Source: Sorex araneus (taxonomy: Eukaryota > Chordata > Mammalia > Eulipotyphla > Soricidae). Taken from it: a stretch of 64,000 bases of DNA. The stretch is from contig NC_073305.1 of the NCBI RefSeq assembly GCF_027595985.1, forward strand, positions 153,648,923 to 153,712,922, given 5' to 3'. Made by a program: the position numbers and the translations under genes. The notes under the pieces were generated by a model. That model saw only the letters and a list, made by a program, of their open reading frames with translations, was not told the DNA's origin and did no database searches. Shown in pieces: positions 1 through 12,600 of the stretch. The stretch's first letter is position 1; each line of letters starts with the position of its first letter.

Positions 1-531
1 AAGGTACCTTTATCTTCAATATCGTGGAGGGTTTTGCCGACCTTGTCTTCAATGTACCTTATGGTTTGTGGTCTAATGTTGAGGTCTTTAATCCATTTTG
101 ATCTGACTTTTGTGCATGGTGTCAGGTCAAGGTCTACGCCCATTTTTTTGCATGTGGTTGTCCAGTTGTGCCAGCACCATTTGTTAAAGAGGCTTTCCTT
201 GCTCCACTTCACATCTCTTGCTCCCTTATCAAAGATTAGATGATCATACATTTGGGGATGTGTGTAAGGGTATTCCACCCTGTTCCATTGGTCTACGGCT
301 CTGCCTTTGTTCCACTACCATGCTGTTTTAATTGTTACTGCTTTGTAGTAAAGATTGAGGTTGGGGAGGGTGATACCTCCCATCGTCTTTTTCTCAAGAA
401 TTGTTTTAGCTATCCTTGGACGTTTGTTGTTCCATATGAATTTTAGGATTGCTTGATCCATTTCTTTGAAGAATGTCATGGGTATACTTATAGGGATCGC
501 GTTGAATCTGTATAATGCTTTGGGGAGTATT
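1..531 (-). mobile_element. L1 ORF2 fragment, cut by window start
   Basis: This stretch is almost base-for-base the same as 23101-23631 inside the younger L1, so it is antisense L1 ORF2 sequence from the C-terminal half of the protein. The 3' side of the element lies before the window. It stops abruptly at about 531, where the other copy continues, so it is 5'-truncated. The high similarity suggests a recent insertion. Confidence 0.9.
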
Positions 532-547
532 GGGTAGGCACACTTTT

Positions 548-668
548 TAAAAAAAATTTTTATTCTATTTTTTTAAATTTCATTTTATTGAATCACCATG
601 TGGAAAATCACAATGCCCTCAGGCTTAAGTCTCAGTCATACAATGGTGAAACAACCATCCCTTCACCA
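548..668 (-). mobile_element. Short 5'-truncated L1 3' end
   Basis: A T-rich start followed by the conserved L1 3' UTR wording (gaatcaccatgtggaaa, cccttcaccag) marks an antisense L1 tail of about 120 bp. A 16-bp duplication with one mismatch, gggtaggcacactttt at 532-547 and gggtagacacactttt at 669-684, flanks it. It is therefore a separate insertion from the fragment at 1-531. Confidence 0.8.
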
Positions 669-684
669 GGGTAGACACACTTTT

Positions 685-1011
685 AAGTTTGGTGGTGCGG
701 TATGGATCTCATATTTACAGTGCTTTTTGGCTCTGTGATTTAGATATATACCTGGATCACACCTTTACGGCACTAATATGCTGGAGGCTTCTGCCCCCTA
801 CCCAGGTTACCTCCTGTCTCTTTCTTCTTGCTTCCACCTTCAGTTCAATGAGATCTTAATCATTATAGAGGACTTAATAAGTAAGCTCTCCTCTCCAAAG
901 GCAAGTAAATGCCTTGTCTTAAAATTTCTAGATGAGTATGTAAGGAATGTCCTTAAATTTCTAGTCACATTAAAAAATGAATATAATAACAGTTTTCTAA
1001 AAGTTTAAAAT
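685..1011. other. Unassigned upstream flank
   Basis: No gene, RNA or repeat was recognised here. The sequence is AT-rich, and its open frames are short and unlike any family I know. Confidence 0.4.
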
Positions 1012-1195
1012 GAGGCACAGAGATAGTATTGCCAGCATTGTGTGTGCTTGTCTTGCACACATCCAATCAAGATTTGATTCCTAACACGCACTATGGTTCT
1101 CCACATTTGTGAGGAGTGATCCCTGAGCACAGAGATGGGAGTAAGCCCTAAGCACTAACACTTGTGACCCCCAAACAAGACCAAAACAATTCTAA
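1012..1195 (+). mobile_element. Old SOR-type SINE
   Basis: It shows a diverged tRNA-like head (gatagtattgccag, then a B-box-like gatttgattcc), the SOR body landmark gtgatccctgagcacagag and an A-rich end. Heavy divergence indicates an old copy. It lies about 500 bp upstream of the LEG1 start codon. Confidence 0.65.
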
Positions 1196-1209
1196 AATAC
1201 TCAACATTA

Positions 1210-1590
1210 AGAAGTCTTCAAGAACATTTTTTCTACTGTCATATGAATATAAATCAATATTAGTAATGTTATTTAACAATACAACCAACCTTTTTTCATT
1301 GGCAACGCATTTTCATCTTTATCCTATTGTCATGGGGTGTGGGGGGAGAAAACATTGTTCTACAATGAACATAAATCTGATAACTGGCAGGTGTAGAATC
1401 AAAACAAAACAAACCCAAAACCCAAACCCAAACCCAAAACTAACAAGTCTAAAATAAATAACCAAATTAAACTCTCCTGGAACATTTTTTTCACCTGTTA
1501 TGTGAATAGAAGGTCGTATTGGACAGGTTACCCTATTTTCATTGGCAAGGGAGGCATTTTCATTTTCATCTTTTCATCTCCTGAAAAAAG
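1210..1590. repeat. Diverged tandem duplication upstream of LEG1
   Basis: Two blocks, about 1215-1335 and 1480-1585, share the same order of motifs: gaacattttttt, then ctgt-atgtgaata, then ttttcattggcaa, then gcattttcatcttt. Between them lies a C/A-rich tract, ccaaacccaaacccaaa. The arrangement looks like an old tandem duplication in the promoter-proximal region. Confidence 0.45.
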
Positions 1591-1683
1591 AAAACAGTAG
1601 ATAGACAATAAACCTACATCAGAGTTCTTCCTTCGTTTCCCAATAAATACTCTGATCGAATCTCAGTCCTCAGTACTGGCACG
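1591..1683 (+). promoter_or_regulatory. LEG1: Candidate core promoter and 5' UTR of LEG1
   Basis: A TATA-like aataaata lies at 1642-1649, and a pyrimidine-rich stretch with tcagt sequences at 1662-1675 would suit an initiator about 30 bp downstream. The start codon at 1684 follows in the context cacgATGg, with G at +4. There is no CpG island, which fits a tissue-restricted gene. The start site is inferred only from spacing. Confidence 0.35.
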
Positions 1684-1984
1684 ATGGCGTTCTTCGCTCT
1701 GTGGTACTGTGTACTAGTTGGTTGCTTCTCTGTTTCTCTAGCAGAGATGCTCAACCTCTCAGCTCTGTACCCTCCTAAATGGGAGGAGAGTCCTGCTGAA
1801 TTCAGTGACTATACATCACAAAATGGAAAATATATTATTAATCCTTGGGTATACCCTGAGAGATTGGGGATGTATAAAATCCTATTAAACAAGACAGCCA
1901 AATATTTTCAAAGATTTGGAAAAGATAATGAAGAAAATATCTTATGGGGATTGCCTCTGCAGCATGGCTGGCAATATAGTTCAG
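1684..1984 (+). CDS. LEG1: LEG1 exon 1
   Basis: It encodes residues 1-100 plus one base: the signal peptide, both sequons and the conserved INPWVYPERLGMYK and ILWGLPLQHGWQY blocks. It ends at tcag|gtaagt, a near-consensus donor, in phase 1. The start was chosen because it gives the signal peptide and aligns with the human start. Confidence 0.93.
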
Positions 1985-3633
1985 GTAAGTATCTTTCTCA
2001 TTTTTGTTCTAATGATCTATTAATGTAACCATGCACTAGTTGGTAAATGGGACTCAGTATATATCATGCATTCATTTTATAAATTCTTTTTTTCCTTCTT
2101 GTACATTTTTTCGTGCCCTTCACCATAATTTTTTTATGTGTTGTATTTTTTATTAGAAACAATAATAGGACATAAGACATAGTTGCCATTCATGAGACAT
2201 TTTATGTATAATTTGTTGATCTTTCCACAGATATTTGTTAAATTTCTGTAAGCATCCGACTCCATTCTACGCATTGGGTTAAATAATACCATCAAGGAGA
2301 TATCCATTGAAGCCAGATATGACTTCCAATTAGAAAGTTTTTTTAAGTTATGATTACTTAGCCACTGGGAATGGAAGTGCAAAAGAGAAGAATCTTGTGT
2401 AGGAGCATGCTTCTCTGAGAATATTGATTTTTGAGGGGGTTCTCTGAGAATAATGTTTTTTGTTTGTCTCTTTTTAAGAAGCAATGCATGTACTAATGTT
2501 TATTTGAAGTATACTTAGGCCAGAGCTTCATAAATTAAATGTAAAATCTTGTCCTGTCTGACAAACCAAAGATTCACATGAGAAGGTGTGCTTCTTGCCT
2601 AGTCCATATTGAGAACAGTGCCAATAGGAAAGTTTTCTTTGTTTTAGATGGAAACAAAATGAGTGAACAAGTTAGTTTGATTTATCTCAAGTCTGAGCAG
2701 TGATCTTATGTAGGAGCTACTGAAATTGACAAGTCAACCACTTTTGTCTGGGAACACATGGAGACCCAAACTTACTCTCACTTATCTGACTTTCCTGGGG
2801 GTCAAAATGGCCATGGATCTGGGGAAACACTAACATAAAGTTTATGATTATAAAAACATCTGCTTCAGAGAGGTTTGTAATGGAAGATGAATGGGCTGGC
2901 TGAATCTTCCTTTTTAATTAAATTCACATTAATTTTATTTTATTATATACATTACATTATGGTAGGATACAGTTTAAACTCATGTGGTAAAGGGAGTATT
3001 AATGGTCATAAACAAAGAGTGGGTCAGTTTCTCGGCCATGGAAGACCTAACAACATCATTAGAACAGTAAATATAGGAGAAATTCAACAAAGAATAATAA
3101 ATATCAGCAGTTATATAACTGTTAAAAGTGAAAAGGGGCGTGGGGAATAGAATGAAGTGGAATAATCAGGTAATTAACTAAATAAGATTTTATTGCTTTT
3201 TGTTTTGTTTTGTTTTTACATTTTGGGTCATACCCAGCTATGCTCAGGCCTTACTCCTTACTTTGCATTCAGAAATTACTCCTGATGGTGCTTGGGGGAC
3301 CATATGGGATGCCGGGAATTGAATCTGGGTCGGTCGCATGCAAGGCTACCATCCTACCCACTATACTATCGCTCCTGCTCCTAAAATAAGACTTTAAATA
3401 TGGATAAATTTCACAGTAGAAATAGAAACAACTTCTTTTTAGAGAGTCAAAGGATAAGCTCAATTAGTGGTTCTCAGATTTGACTGTTCATTGAAATCAA
3501 CAACTTCGTTTTTAAGAACAGCATATTCTAAGGTATACTAACAGAAATTCTATTCAGTTTTAATACTATGTGAAATTAGCCAAAATACCAAATCTAGAAC
3601 CACATGACATATGTGTATGTGATTGAGTGGAGG

Positions 3634-3682
<49 letters not shown>

Positions 3683-6600
3683 TATGTAAAGAAGAAAACA
3701 GGAATGAAAGTGAAGACATGGAGGATTTTAGAGAAAGAAGGTTCGTACTGGATCTTTGAAAGAAGAAACTGATAAAGTATTTATTTTTATTCAGGAATAA
3801 GGTGTGCTGAGATATTAGTTAATTTACTTAGTAGTTTGAGATTTAAGTTTTAAGAAGTAGAAAATTTCTAGGATCATAAACAAATACAATTTTATAAAAT
3901 TGTATTTTCATTGACATTTTTAATATTTTGATATAGATGAATTAGAATGCAGAATAGGCATTATTGTGTTTAGCTCAAATTCTTTAAACAAAAAAAAAAC
4001 CTGAGTGAGGAACGTAAAAGTAATTATCTGGTGGAATTTTTTTTCTTTTTGTGTCACACCCGGCGATGCTCAGGGGTTATTCCTGGTTCTGTACTCAGGA
4101 ACCACTCCTGGCGGTGCTCAGGGGAACATATGGGATGCTGGGAATCGAACCGGGTTGGCCTTGTATAAGTTTTGTCTTGTACCCTTCCTGCTGTGCTATC
4201 GCTCCAGCCCCTCTGGTGAAAATTTTAAAGATTCTTTTAAATAGAAAAAAAGGTTCTGTGTTCATATTTCATATTTGATACAATGAAAAAGAGGCTATTG
4301 AGAAAATCTATACATGAAAAAATGCGAATTTTATTATAGGGACAGAAAAGAAGATATTCAAGCTTATGTGGTGATCTAGATCAGTGTGATGTTGTAGGCT
4401 TGTTTAGTTGAAGACTAGAAGGAATCAAATAGACACAGCCTCATGTGAATGTTTCAGGCTAGAAACGTAGTTGTTACCAACATTAAGCCAATATATGAAG
4501 GTGTCAGACAATTTAATTCTTTGAAGGGATGAGTGAAATCTAAAGGAGGAGTGACAGAAGAAGGAGTCACTAGACCCATGAAAATAAATTAAATAAATAG
4601 AATCAAATTAAATTAAATTAATAGAATAGAAAAGGAAATTTTTATAGACTTTAAATCAGCACCCTGAGAAATAGTCCATTAGGAATTTATATTTTTAATA
4701 TTCATGGGGCTAACAGCATTAACGAATTCTTCAGCAATCTTTGCTTTGGCAATGATGAAGTTAAGAAAAGCTGAAAATTCAGAAGAAATGTGATAAAGAG
4801 AAAAACACTGAAGATTTGGATGGGGAAAAAATGAGCATAACTAGCTAATGAAAAAATCAAGGTGGTGAGTTTTCAGGGAAACAGATAAAAGTGAAGCTGA
4901 GTTCACAAACAGGGTGAAAAAATGTAAAATATGCAACAGACTGGTAAATCGAGATATGACAGCAAGGGTAAATATATTGAGGTAAATATGTCATTGACTT
5001 AGGAAAAGGAAAAAAAAGGATAATTAGGAATGCAGAGAATAAGGAATGGAAAAAAAAAGACTTTTATTTTTTACAAAAACACCCTGGAAAACAAAAAGAC
5101 AAAACATAACTATAGTGGAATAAAGGGGGCAGGAGGCTAAGGAAGTTGGCTGAAAGGTGGAAGTGAATCATAAAAGAAAATCAGAAAATTAAAAATGGTT
5201 AGGAAAAGGAAAGAAGAACATTGCATAACATGCACATATAATTTAAGAGAAGAGAATGACAGAAAAAATATCACTTTTTCAGTTAGGAAGGGGAAAAAAA
5301 CTCCTAACTGGAATTAATAGTTTACCCCCTTCAAATACAACCCCGTTGAACGTAGTTAATGGCATGAGGGAAATTTTGCAGAGATCCATGTAGCAAATAA
5401 CAGAGCCAATATTTGGTTTGAACTCTAAAAGTCCACCTTTTTTTTTATTCTGATAAAATCTTCTTTATTTTTAACTTTACTTTAGGCACTGTGGCTTGTA
5501 ATACTCATAATACTTATAATACTTTTACTCACATTTCACTTGTGGGTTATAAAGAAAGATAGTATGGGACTAAAACTAATTCTTTATATGTTGCCTCCCT
5601 AAATTTGAAGGTAAAGTGGAACAGAAGTGGAAGAGAGAATAGCAAATGAAGGAATGGACAAGACAGGTGGCCCAAAAGTAGAAAATTGTGTTGATGTCAG
5701 ACAAAGCAAGCAATTTTTTTTAGAGATAGAAAATGAAGGGTTACAAAGTGATAGAGAAATCATATAATAGATAAATTTGTCTAATTTTATAAACAAAATG
5801 CAGCTAATTGACATTTATAAGCAGTTTCAATATGTATGTAATAAAAGTTTCTGTATATCCTTTCTTTCCTAGGTAGATTAGCTGATCCCACAAGAACGAC
5901 AGATTGTGGTTATGAATCTGATCCTTTATGTATCTCAGAGGACAGCTGGTGGGCTGGTAAGTTCATTTATATAACTTAACAGGCAATAACCTTCCCCCCA
6001 AAACAACATTCAACCTAACATTTAGTCACAGAGATTAAAACGTAAATACTATTATTTCTTTGCCCCAAAGAAACCAACTCTAGTACCCTATGCTCTTATG
6101 TCACATTCTAGGCTTTAACAACCACAACTTCACTAAAGATTCCCCAGGGCTTACTCCCTCCTCTCATTTCCTTGCCCTCCCCCCCTTCAACCCCACTCCC
6201 TCCGCCCCAAAGAGGAATAACAAAAAGGATAGCTACCTTTGAAAGATAGCTCCTGCAGTTAGCTGGGAGTTTCCACTCTAGGGGAGACTCTCCAGAAAAA
6301 CAGAAGAGAAATGAGACAGCAAGAAAATAATGCTTTTACTCATTTTGTTCAGATCAAATCTATTTAACGTTTTAACCTATTTAACGTTTTAACCTATAAA
6401 CAAGTCACAGATTAAGCTACCACAAGACCCGATGAAGTCCTGTAATCACTACTGTTATTACTAGTTCTTGGTCTTCATTCAGATATGTAATGTCAAGATA
6501 ATTTAAAAATAGTTTTTTATTTTAAGTTTTATTTTGTGCTTTAGGAATTAAGTGAATTTATAAAAAAAATTAGAAATTTTTACCAATAATTAGAATATAA

Positions 6601-9600
6601 TAACATTAAATTTTGCTTTCCTGGAGTGACAAACATGTGAACTAGTAGCTGGTTTTCTAATAGGTATTGGTTCTTTTCAAAAACCACAAATAGTTATGGC
6701 CACCAGTGTCGAGTTCTGTAAAATTCAGGCTTCTTTATTTTCAAATTAATTTAGGATTTTAGAGAATTGTATATTGCACTCACAAATGCATGCTTATGAT
6801 AAAAAAATATTCTGTATCACCAATAGGAATCAATATTGCTTTTAGTCAACTATAAAATAGCTTCCACACGGAAGAGCCTGGCAAGCTGCTCTGTGGCATA
6901 TCCAATATGACAAATACAGTAACAATAACAGGTCTCTTTCCACTGACCCTGAAAGAGCCTTCAATCATTAGGAAAGACAGTAAGGAGAGGCTGCTAACAT
7001 CTCAGAGCTGGGACAAATGGAGACGTTACTGGTGCCCGCTCGAGCAAATCAATGAACAGTGATACAGTGATAAAATAGCTTCTAAATCCATTAGCTAAGT
7101 CATACATATTTAAGTAAGCTGTTTTTTTTCCCTTCTCAGAGAGCCTGGCAAGCTACTGAGAGTATCTCGCCCACATGGCAGAGCCTGGCAAGCTCCCCAT
7201 GGAGTATTAGATATGCCAAAAACAGTAACAAGTCTCACAATGGAGACGTTACTGGTGTCCACATGAGCAAATCGATGAGCAATGGAATGACAGTGACAGT
7301 GACCAGTGACAATGACAGTTTTTTTTTAAATCTTTTAAAAAATCATCCAAATGTGTATTCTCAATCTTTTACTTTTTTGCTTTAGAGACACTTTAAGATA
7401 AGGATTTTTCAAAGTCATGTTTGCACATTGAATCCAGGTAAATAGTATATGCCAATGCTATTAAAATATTGTAGGGGGGCTGGAGTGTTAGCACAGTGGT
7501 TTCCTTGCATGCGGCTGACCCGGGTTCAATTCCCAGCATCCCATATCATCCCCTGAGCACAGCCAGGAGTAATTCCTGAGTGAACAGCCAGGAGTAACCC
7601 CTGTGCATCGCCAAGTGTGACCCCAAAATCAAAAATAAAATAAAATAAAATAAAATATGGTAGGAAAAAGTAACATTTCATGGTAAAGCTTCATTTAAAA
7701 AGTGCTGTATTATTCTAAGCGCAAGTGGACACTTTCTTTTTCAATTTAGAGCTTTAAAACTAATGAATTACCAAATCCATTTCAATTCTTTTTGTTTTAA
7801 GTTTCAGTAATGCACTTAAACTCATGCTTACTTAGGATTGCAGAGTTATGTACAGAAATAGGTTTAAGTTTTGCATACACTGTAGAAGGAATTTTGTTGT
7901 TTTTGTTGTTTTGGGGGCAAACCAAGCAGAACTCAAGATTTTCTCTTGGCTCTGCATTCAGGGTTCACTTCTGGTAGGTTCTGGGAACCACATAGGGTGC
8001 AGTGGATGGAATCCTGGTTCCTGGTTGGTCACTGCTGGCTGGACTATCAGTCAAGATCCCAGAGAGATTTTTTTTTTCCACAATGACTTTCTCCTAAATT
8101 TCTGGATTTTTTAGATTTTGCTTAGTTATTTACAAAGTACTGAACATACCTTCTCTCACAGTTGTTAGTGCTTATGGTAACACAAGGGTTTTGTCTTTAC
8201 AGATTTGAACTATTTTCTATGTGTATTGCCGGTGTTTGGTGCGGTGGATTCTGGCATCATGGGGATATCATCAGACCAGGTTGAACTTTTGCTGCCACCG
8301 AAGGATGGGTCGAGATTTTGCTATAGTGTTTCTAGTTGTCAGGCATCATACCCTACCACAATGAAAAAATGGAAAGCCTTTTACCAGGTTCATTTTCTTT
8401 CTTATTTTTTTATGTTTTCTTATTCATTCTTAGGAACTGATAAGATAATTTCTTTTAACATCTTTTCATCTAGGTTTTTGCACTAATTACCAGACATTTT
8501 CTAATTATTTTCTAATAATTACCAACATTTTCTAATTATAAGAGTGTAATTGTGGAGCAGGAGAGAGAGTACAGCAGCTAATGGCATTCTCCTTGCTCAT
8601 GGCCCATGTTAGTTCCAACCCAGGCATCAATATGGTCCCAGGAGAAGTGCCAAGAGTGATTCCTGAGTGTAGAGCCAGGAGTAAACCATGAGCATCTCCA
8701 GGTATGCCCCCAAATCAACAACAGCAAAACCACAGAATATTTATTAAACTAAAATGTTATTCTGATGAGGTAAATCACCAAATAAGTTAGCAAATAATAC
8801 TTGAGATAAATATGATTATGGAGTTAGTTTTAGAAGAGTTAATGAACTTATTTAAAGAGAATTAGTATGTGATCACAAGTCCGTGGATTGCAATTAATGT
8901 GGCAACCAAAACCATTTAATGATAAAATAAAATATAATGATTTATATATAGACATTGGATTATATCAACATTTAAGAGACAGATTTACTAGTTGCAGAGA
9001 TTAACAATTATTTATTTATTTATTTATTTATTTCTCACACCTGGCTATGGACAGGGGTTACTCCTGCCTCTGCACTCAGAAATTACTCCAGGAGGTGCTC
9101 AGGGGACCATATGGGATGCTGAGAATTGACCCCAGGTTGACCGCGTGCAAGGCGAATGCCCTACCCTCTGTGCTATCACTCTAGCCCTGATAGTTTATTA
9201 TTTTAAATACAATTAAACTGGGCTGGAGCCAGTTTATAGCTGGAGCGTTCACCTTTCATGCAGCTGACCAGTGTTCGATTCCTCTGCCCCTCTTGGAGAG
9301 CCTGGCAAGCTACTGAGAGAATCTCGCCCACATGGCAGAGCCTGGCAAGCTACCTGTGGCATATTCCACAGGCCAAAAACAGTAACAACAAGTCTCACAA
9401 TGGAGACATTACTGGTTCCCGCTCGAGCAAATCGATGAACAATGGGATGACAGTGACAGTAACAGTGATGATTAATACTCTAATTCCTTTTAGTTAATCT
9501 TAATTTTTTTATGTTGACTTCAAGTATGGTAGAGGAAAAACAAATGATAAGCAAAAATACATTATTCTAGAAATTATAAACTCATTTTCCCAGAAAAACA

Positions 9601-12600
9601 CTTGGAGTTCATTTTTATATCTACATTCAATATTAATGAAAATAATACATGATTATTATAATCCTAGGAAGTTAGTAATTGAAGACTTAAATTATTTCTT
9701 AGAAACAAAATTCTCTTCTGTGAAATACTGCTACATGTAAAAGTGAACTAGATTAAATTATAGAGAAATTGTTACAATCAAATATGAATAAAAATTTTCC
9801 TTTTTTAATATAGCGTATTCAGTTACCTTCTACTAGCCTTGATAGCCTCTTGAAGTACTTATGGGATGCACACACCTCAACTCTAAAAGAAACTTTCTCA
9901 AAATTTGAAGATAGGTAAGAATGGGTTCCCCCCCAAACTTTTATTTATAAGGCAAATAATTTTTGGTCTTATTTATGCCTTTTTATTTTCCTAATATGTG
10001 TATCTTACTTCCTAATGAATAATATATTTAATCATTGGAAATTTCAATGACATGCCATCAATACCTAGCATTTTTAGGGGCTGTAGTGATAGCACAGCAT
10101 GTAGGGCGTTCGCCTTGCATGGGGCCGACCAGGGTTCTATTCCCAGCATCGCATATGGTCCCCCAAGCACCACCAGGAGTAATTCCTGAGTGCATGAGCC
10201 AGGAGTAACCCCTGAGGATCACTAGGTGTGACCCAAAAAAGCAAAAAACACCCAAAAACAGCATTTCTATGTTTAAAATAATATTTTATTAAGAAGAGGG
10301 TAGTGCGGTAGTATGATATATACAGTTGCTCATGTGAGAAGCTGCACATGTAAAACCAATACAATGTTCAAATATGCCCAATAATCATTCACCACCACCA
10401 ACTGACACCCTATATCAGCATCAGGCTCCATGCTAAGCATAACCTTCTTTTGGTTTTCTGAGACTAAAGCTTCTTTTATATTATTTTGGGTGTTTTTGCT
10501 TTGTTTATTTACATTTCACAAACCATAATTCTCCTTTCTCTTTTTGACTTACAATACTCAGTATGAGCTCCTCCAGTCCTGTGTTGTTCCAAATGGACAA
10601 ACACCTTTGCCACGTATTAAAACAAGTCAGTTTATTGTTATTGAATATACTATTAAGTTGAGATATTTCTGTGTTTTGTGCACTGACTTTAAATCAGATA
10701 AACAGTTTCAAATATATTTCTGATTCCACAAGTTGTCTTCATTGTATTAGTGAGTTCTTTCATTATTTCGAAATATTTTGCCTAATTTGATATATAGTCC
10801 CATTCATTTATTTTAAAATTTATTGTATATGTAAAAATATCAAACTTTTGAGAGTTTCCTATAATATTTGGTCGTGGGTATTAGACTTTGAATCATTACT
10901 ATGGGAAATCATATTGAAGTATAGTTTATATTTAGATATATTTAAAAATTATACAAAAATTCGATATTTCACACCCACTTCACACACATTTTTCTCCTCA
11001 TTTCATTTTCTCTGTATAGCTATATGGGGACTTTTATTATTTCAATATATATTTGAATAGTATTATTAATCACATCTTGAGCATGAAAAAATTAATATTT
11101 TTACTTTTCTTCATCACTTTATTTCCTTTGGGTTAATAAGCTTTATTTTCCATTGTGTTAAAAAAATTTAAGGCTATGCTTCTGCTACACATCAAGAAAC
11201 TTACTTAAAATTTTGTGTTACTGTTTTTAGCTGAAGTAGGTAATTTAGGTAGTAACTATATATATGAAACAGCACTGTACTCTACATATACTTAAAAAAA
11301 ACTATGACCCTGAGGCCAAAGATTGATGCATCTGTTGCTATGTCTTAAATGGAGCCATTTAACATTATTTTTCAAAGCTTTACTTAACAATATCATATTT
11401 CACTACTAATCCTGAATGTCTAATAATACACCTGTTTAATCATTTAATGACATCTGTTGATTTTAACTTTTGCTCATGTACACTTTGTGTGCTGAATTAA
11501 TACTCTATCTTATTCCTCCTCCCTTAATGTTGCTGACTCCTGTGAATTTGTTGCACTAACTATTTATTAGGGCTGCGTGTCCATTACACAAAATTATTAT
11601 GAATTTACATTTCCTTTATGCTTATTTCATAGTCACCTTTTTTTCCCTTTTTTGGGGGGGGTCACACCTGGCATTGCACAGGGGTTACTCCTGACTCATG
11701 CACTCAGGAATAACTCCCGGTGGTGCTCAGGGGACCATATGAGATGCTGGGAAACAACCTGGGTCAGCCACATGCAAGGCAAATGCCCTACCCGCTGTGC
11801 TATTGTTCCAGCCCTCATAGTCACCTTTGATGGGACTAATGATAGCCAACTAGAAATTCAAATAAAATTATTCTCTCATGAAGGGTCCGCTGTACCCACT
11901 TTTCTATTTCTTTGTATAGGAAGCAAGTAAGGAGCCCATAAGTTTGGAAACTTAGCACCAAAGTTTCTTTTGGGGGGATTGTGTTATAATTTGTTTAATA
12001 TAAATAAAAATAATTCAAACATTTTGATTTTAATAAGTCTAGTAAATGTTATGTGAAAATAGAAACCTAGAAGATGATCAAATTTCTAGAAGGTATAATA
12101 TAATAAAAAGCAAACTTAAATATGTGAATGGCAGAGTGCGATGGGAATTTTGTGCAGGAGGATATAGTAGATTTCAACTCAGGTGCACTGAGAATGCTGT
12201 TAAGGAGGTGACATCTATCAGACTTGAAGTAGAATGTAGTTGGTGAATAAAGAAAGGAGTCAATGATATTTCAGGTGTAATATATCTTAAAATATTTTAA
12301 GTTGCTCATCATGTTTACATAGTAGATGGAGATAAAATTGTGCATTATATAGTGATAAAACCAATTTCCAGAACTTTAACCTTTCCCATATAAAATTTAA
12401 CACAAAAAATGTTTGGCTTCCTAGCAGACTTGTTCCAGTAGAATATGAACAATATCAAAAAAGTATTTAGGAAACCAGAGAAAAAAATCATCATTTTTTT
12501 GTACAATGCTAAATATTTTGAGGGTGTTCTGACTTTAAGATATCATCAGTATTTGGCTGGAGGACCCAGTTGGGTGGGAGATGCATGCGGAAAGTAGATA

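Larger units (their letters stand above)
1985..5872 (+). other. LEG1: LEG1 intron 1
   Basis: The intron is 3888 bp, AT-rich, with canonical GT and AG ends. Besides the two SOR SINEs and the (TG)n tract listed separately, it holds runs of simple A/T-rich sequence (for example aaattaaattaaat near 4607) and no recognised exon or older repeat. Confidence 0.7.
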
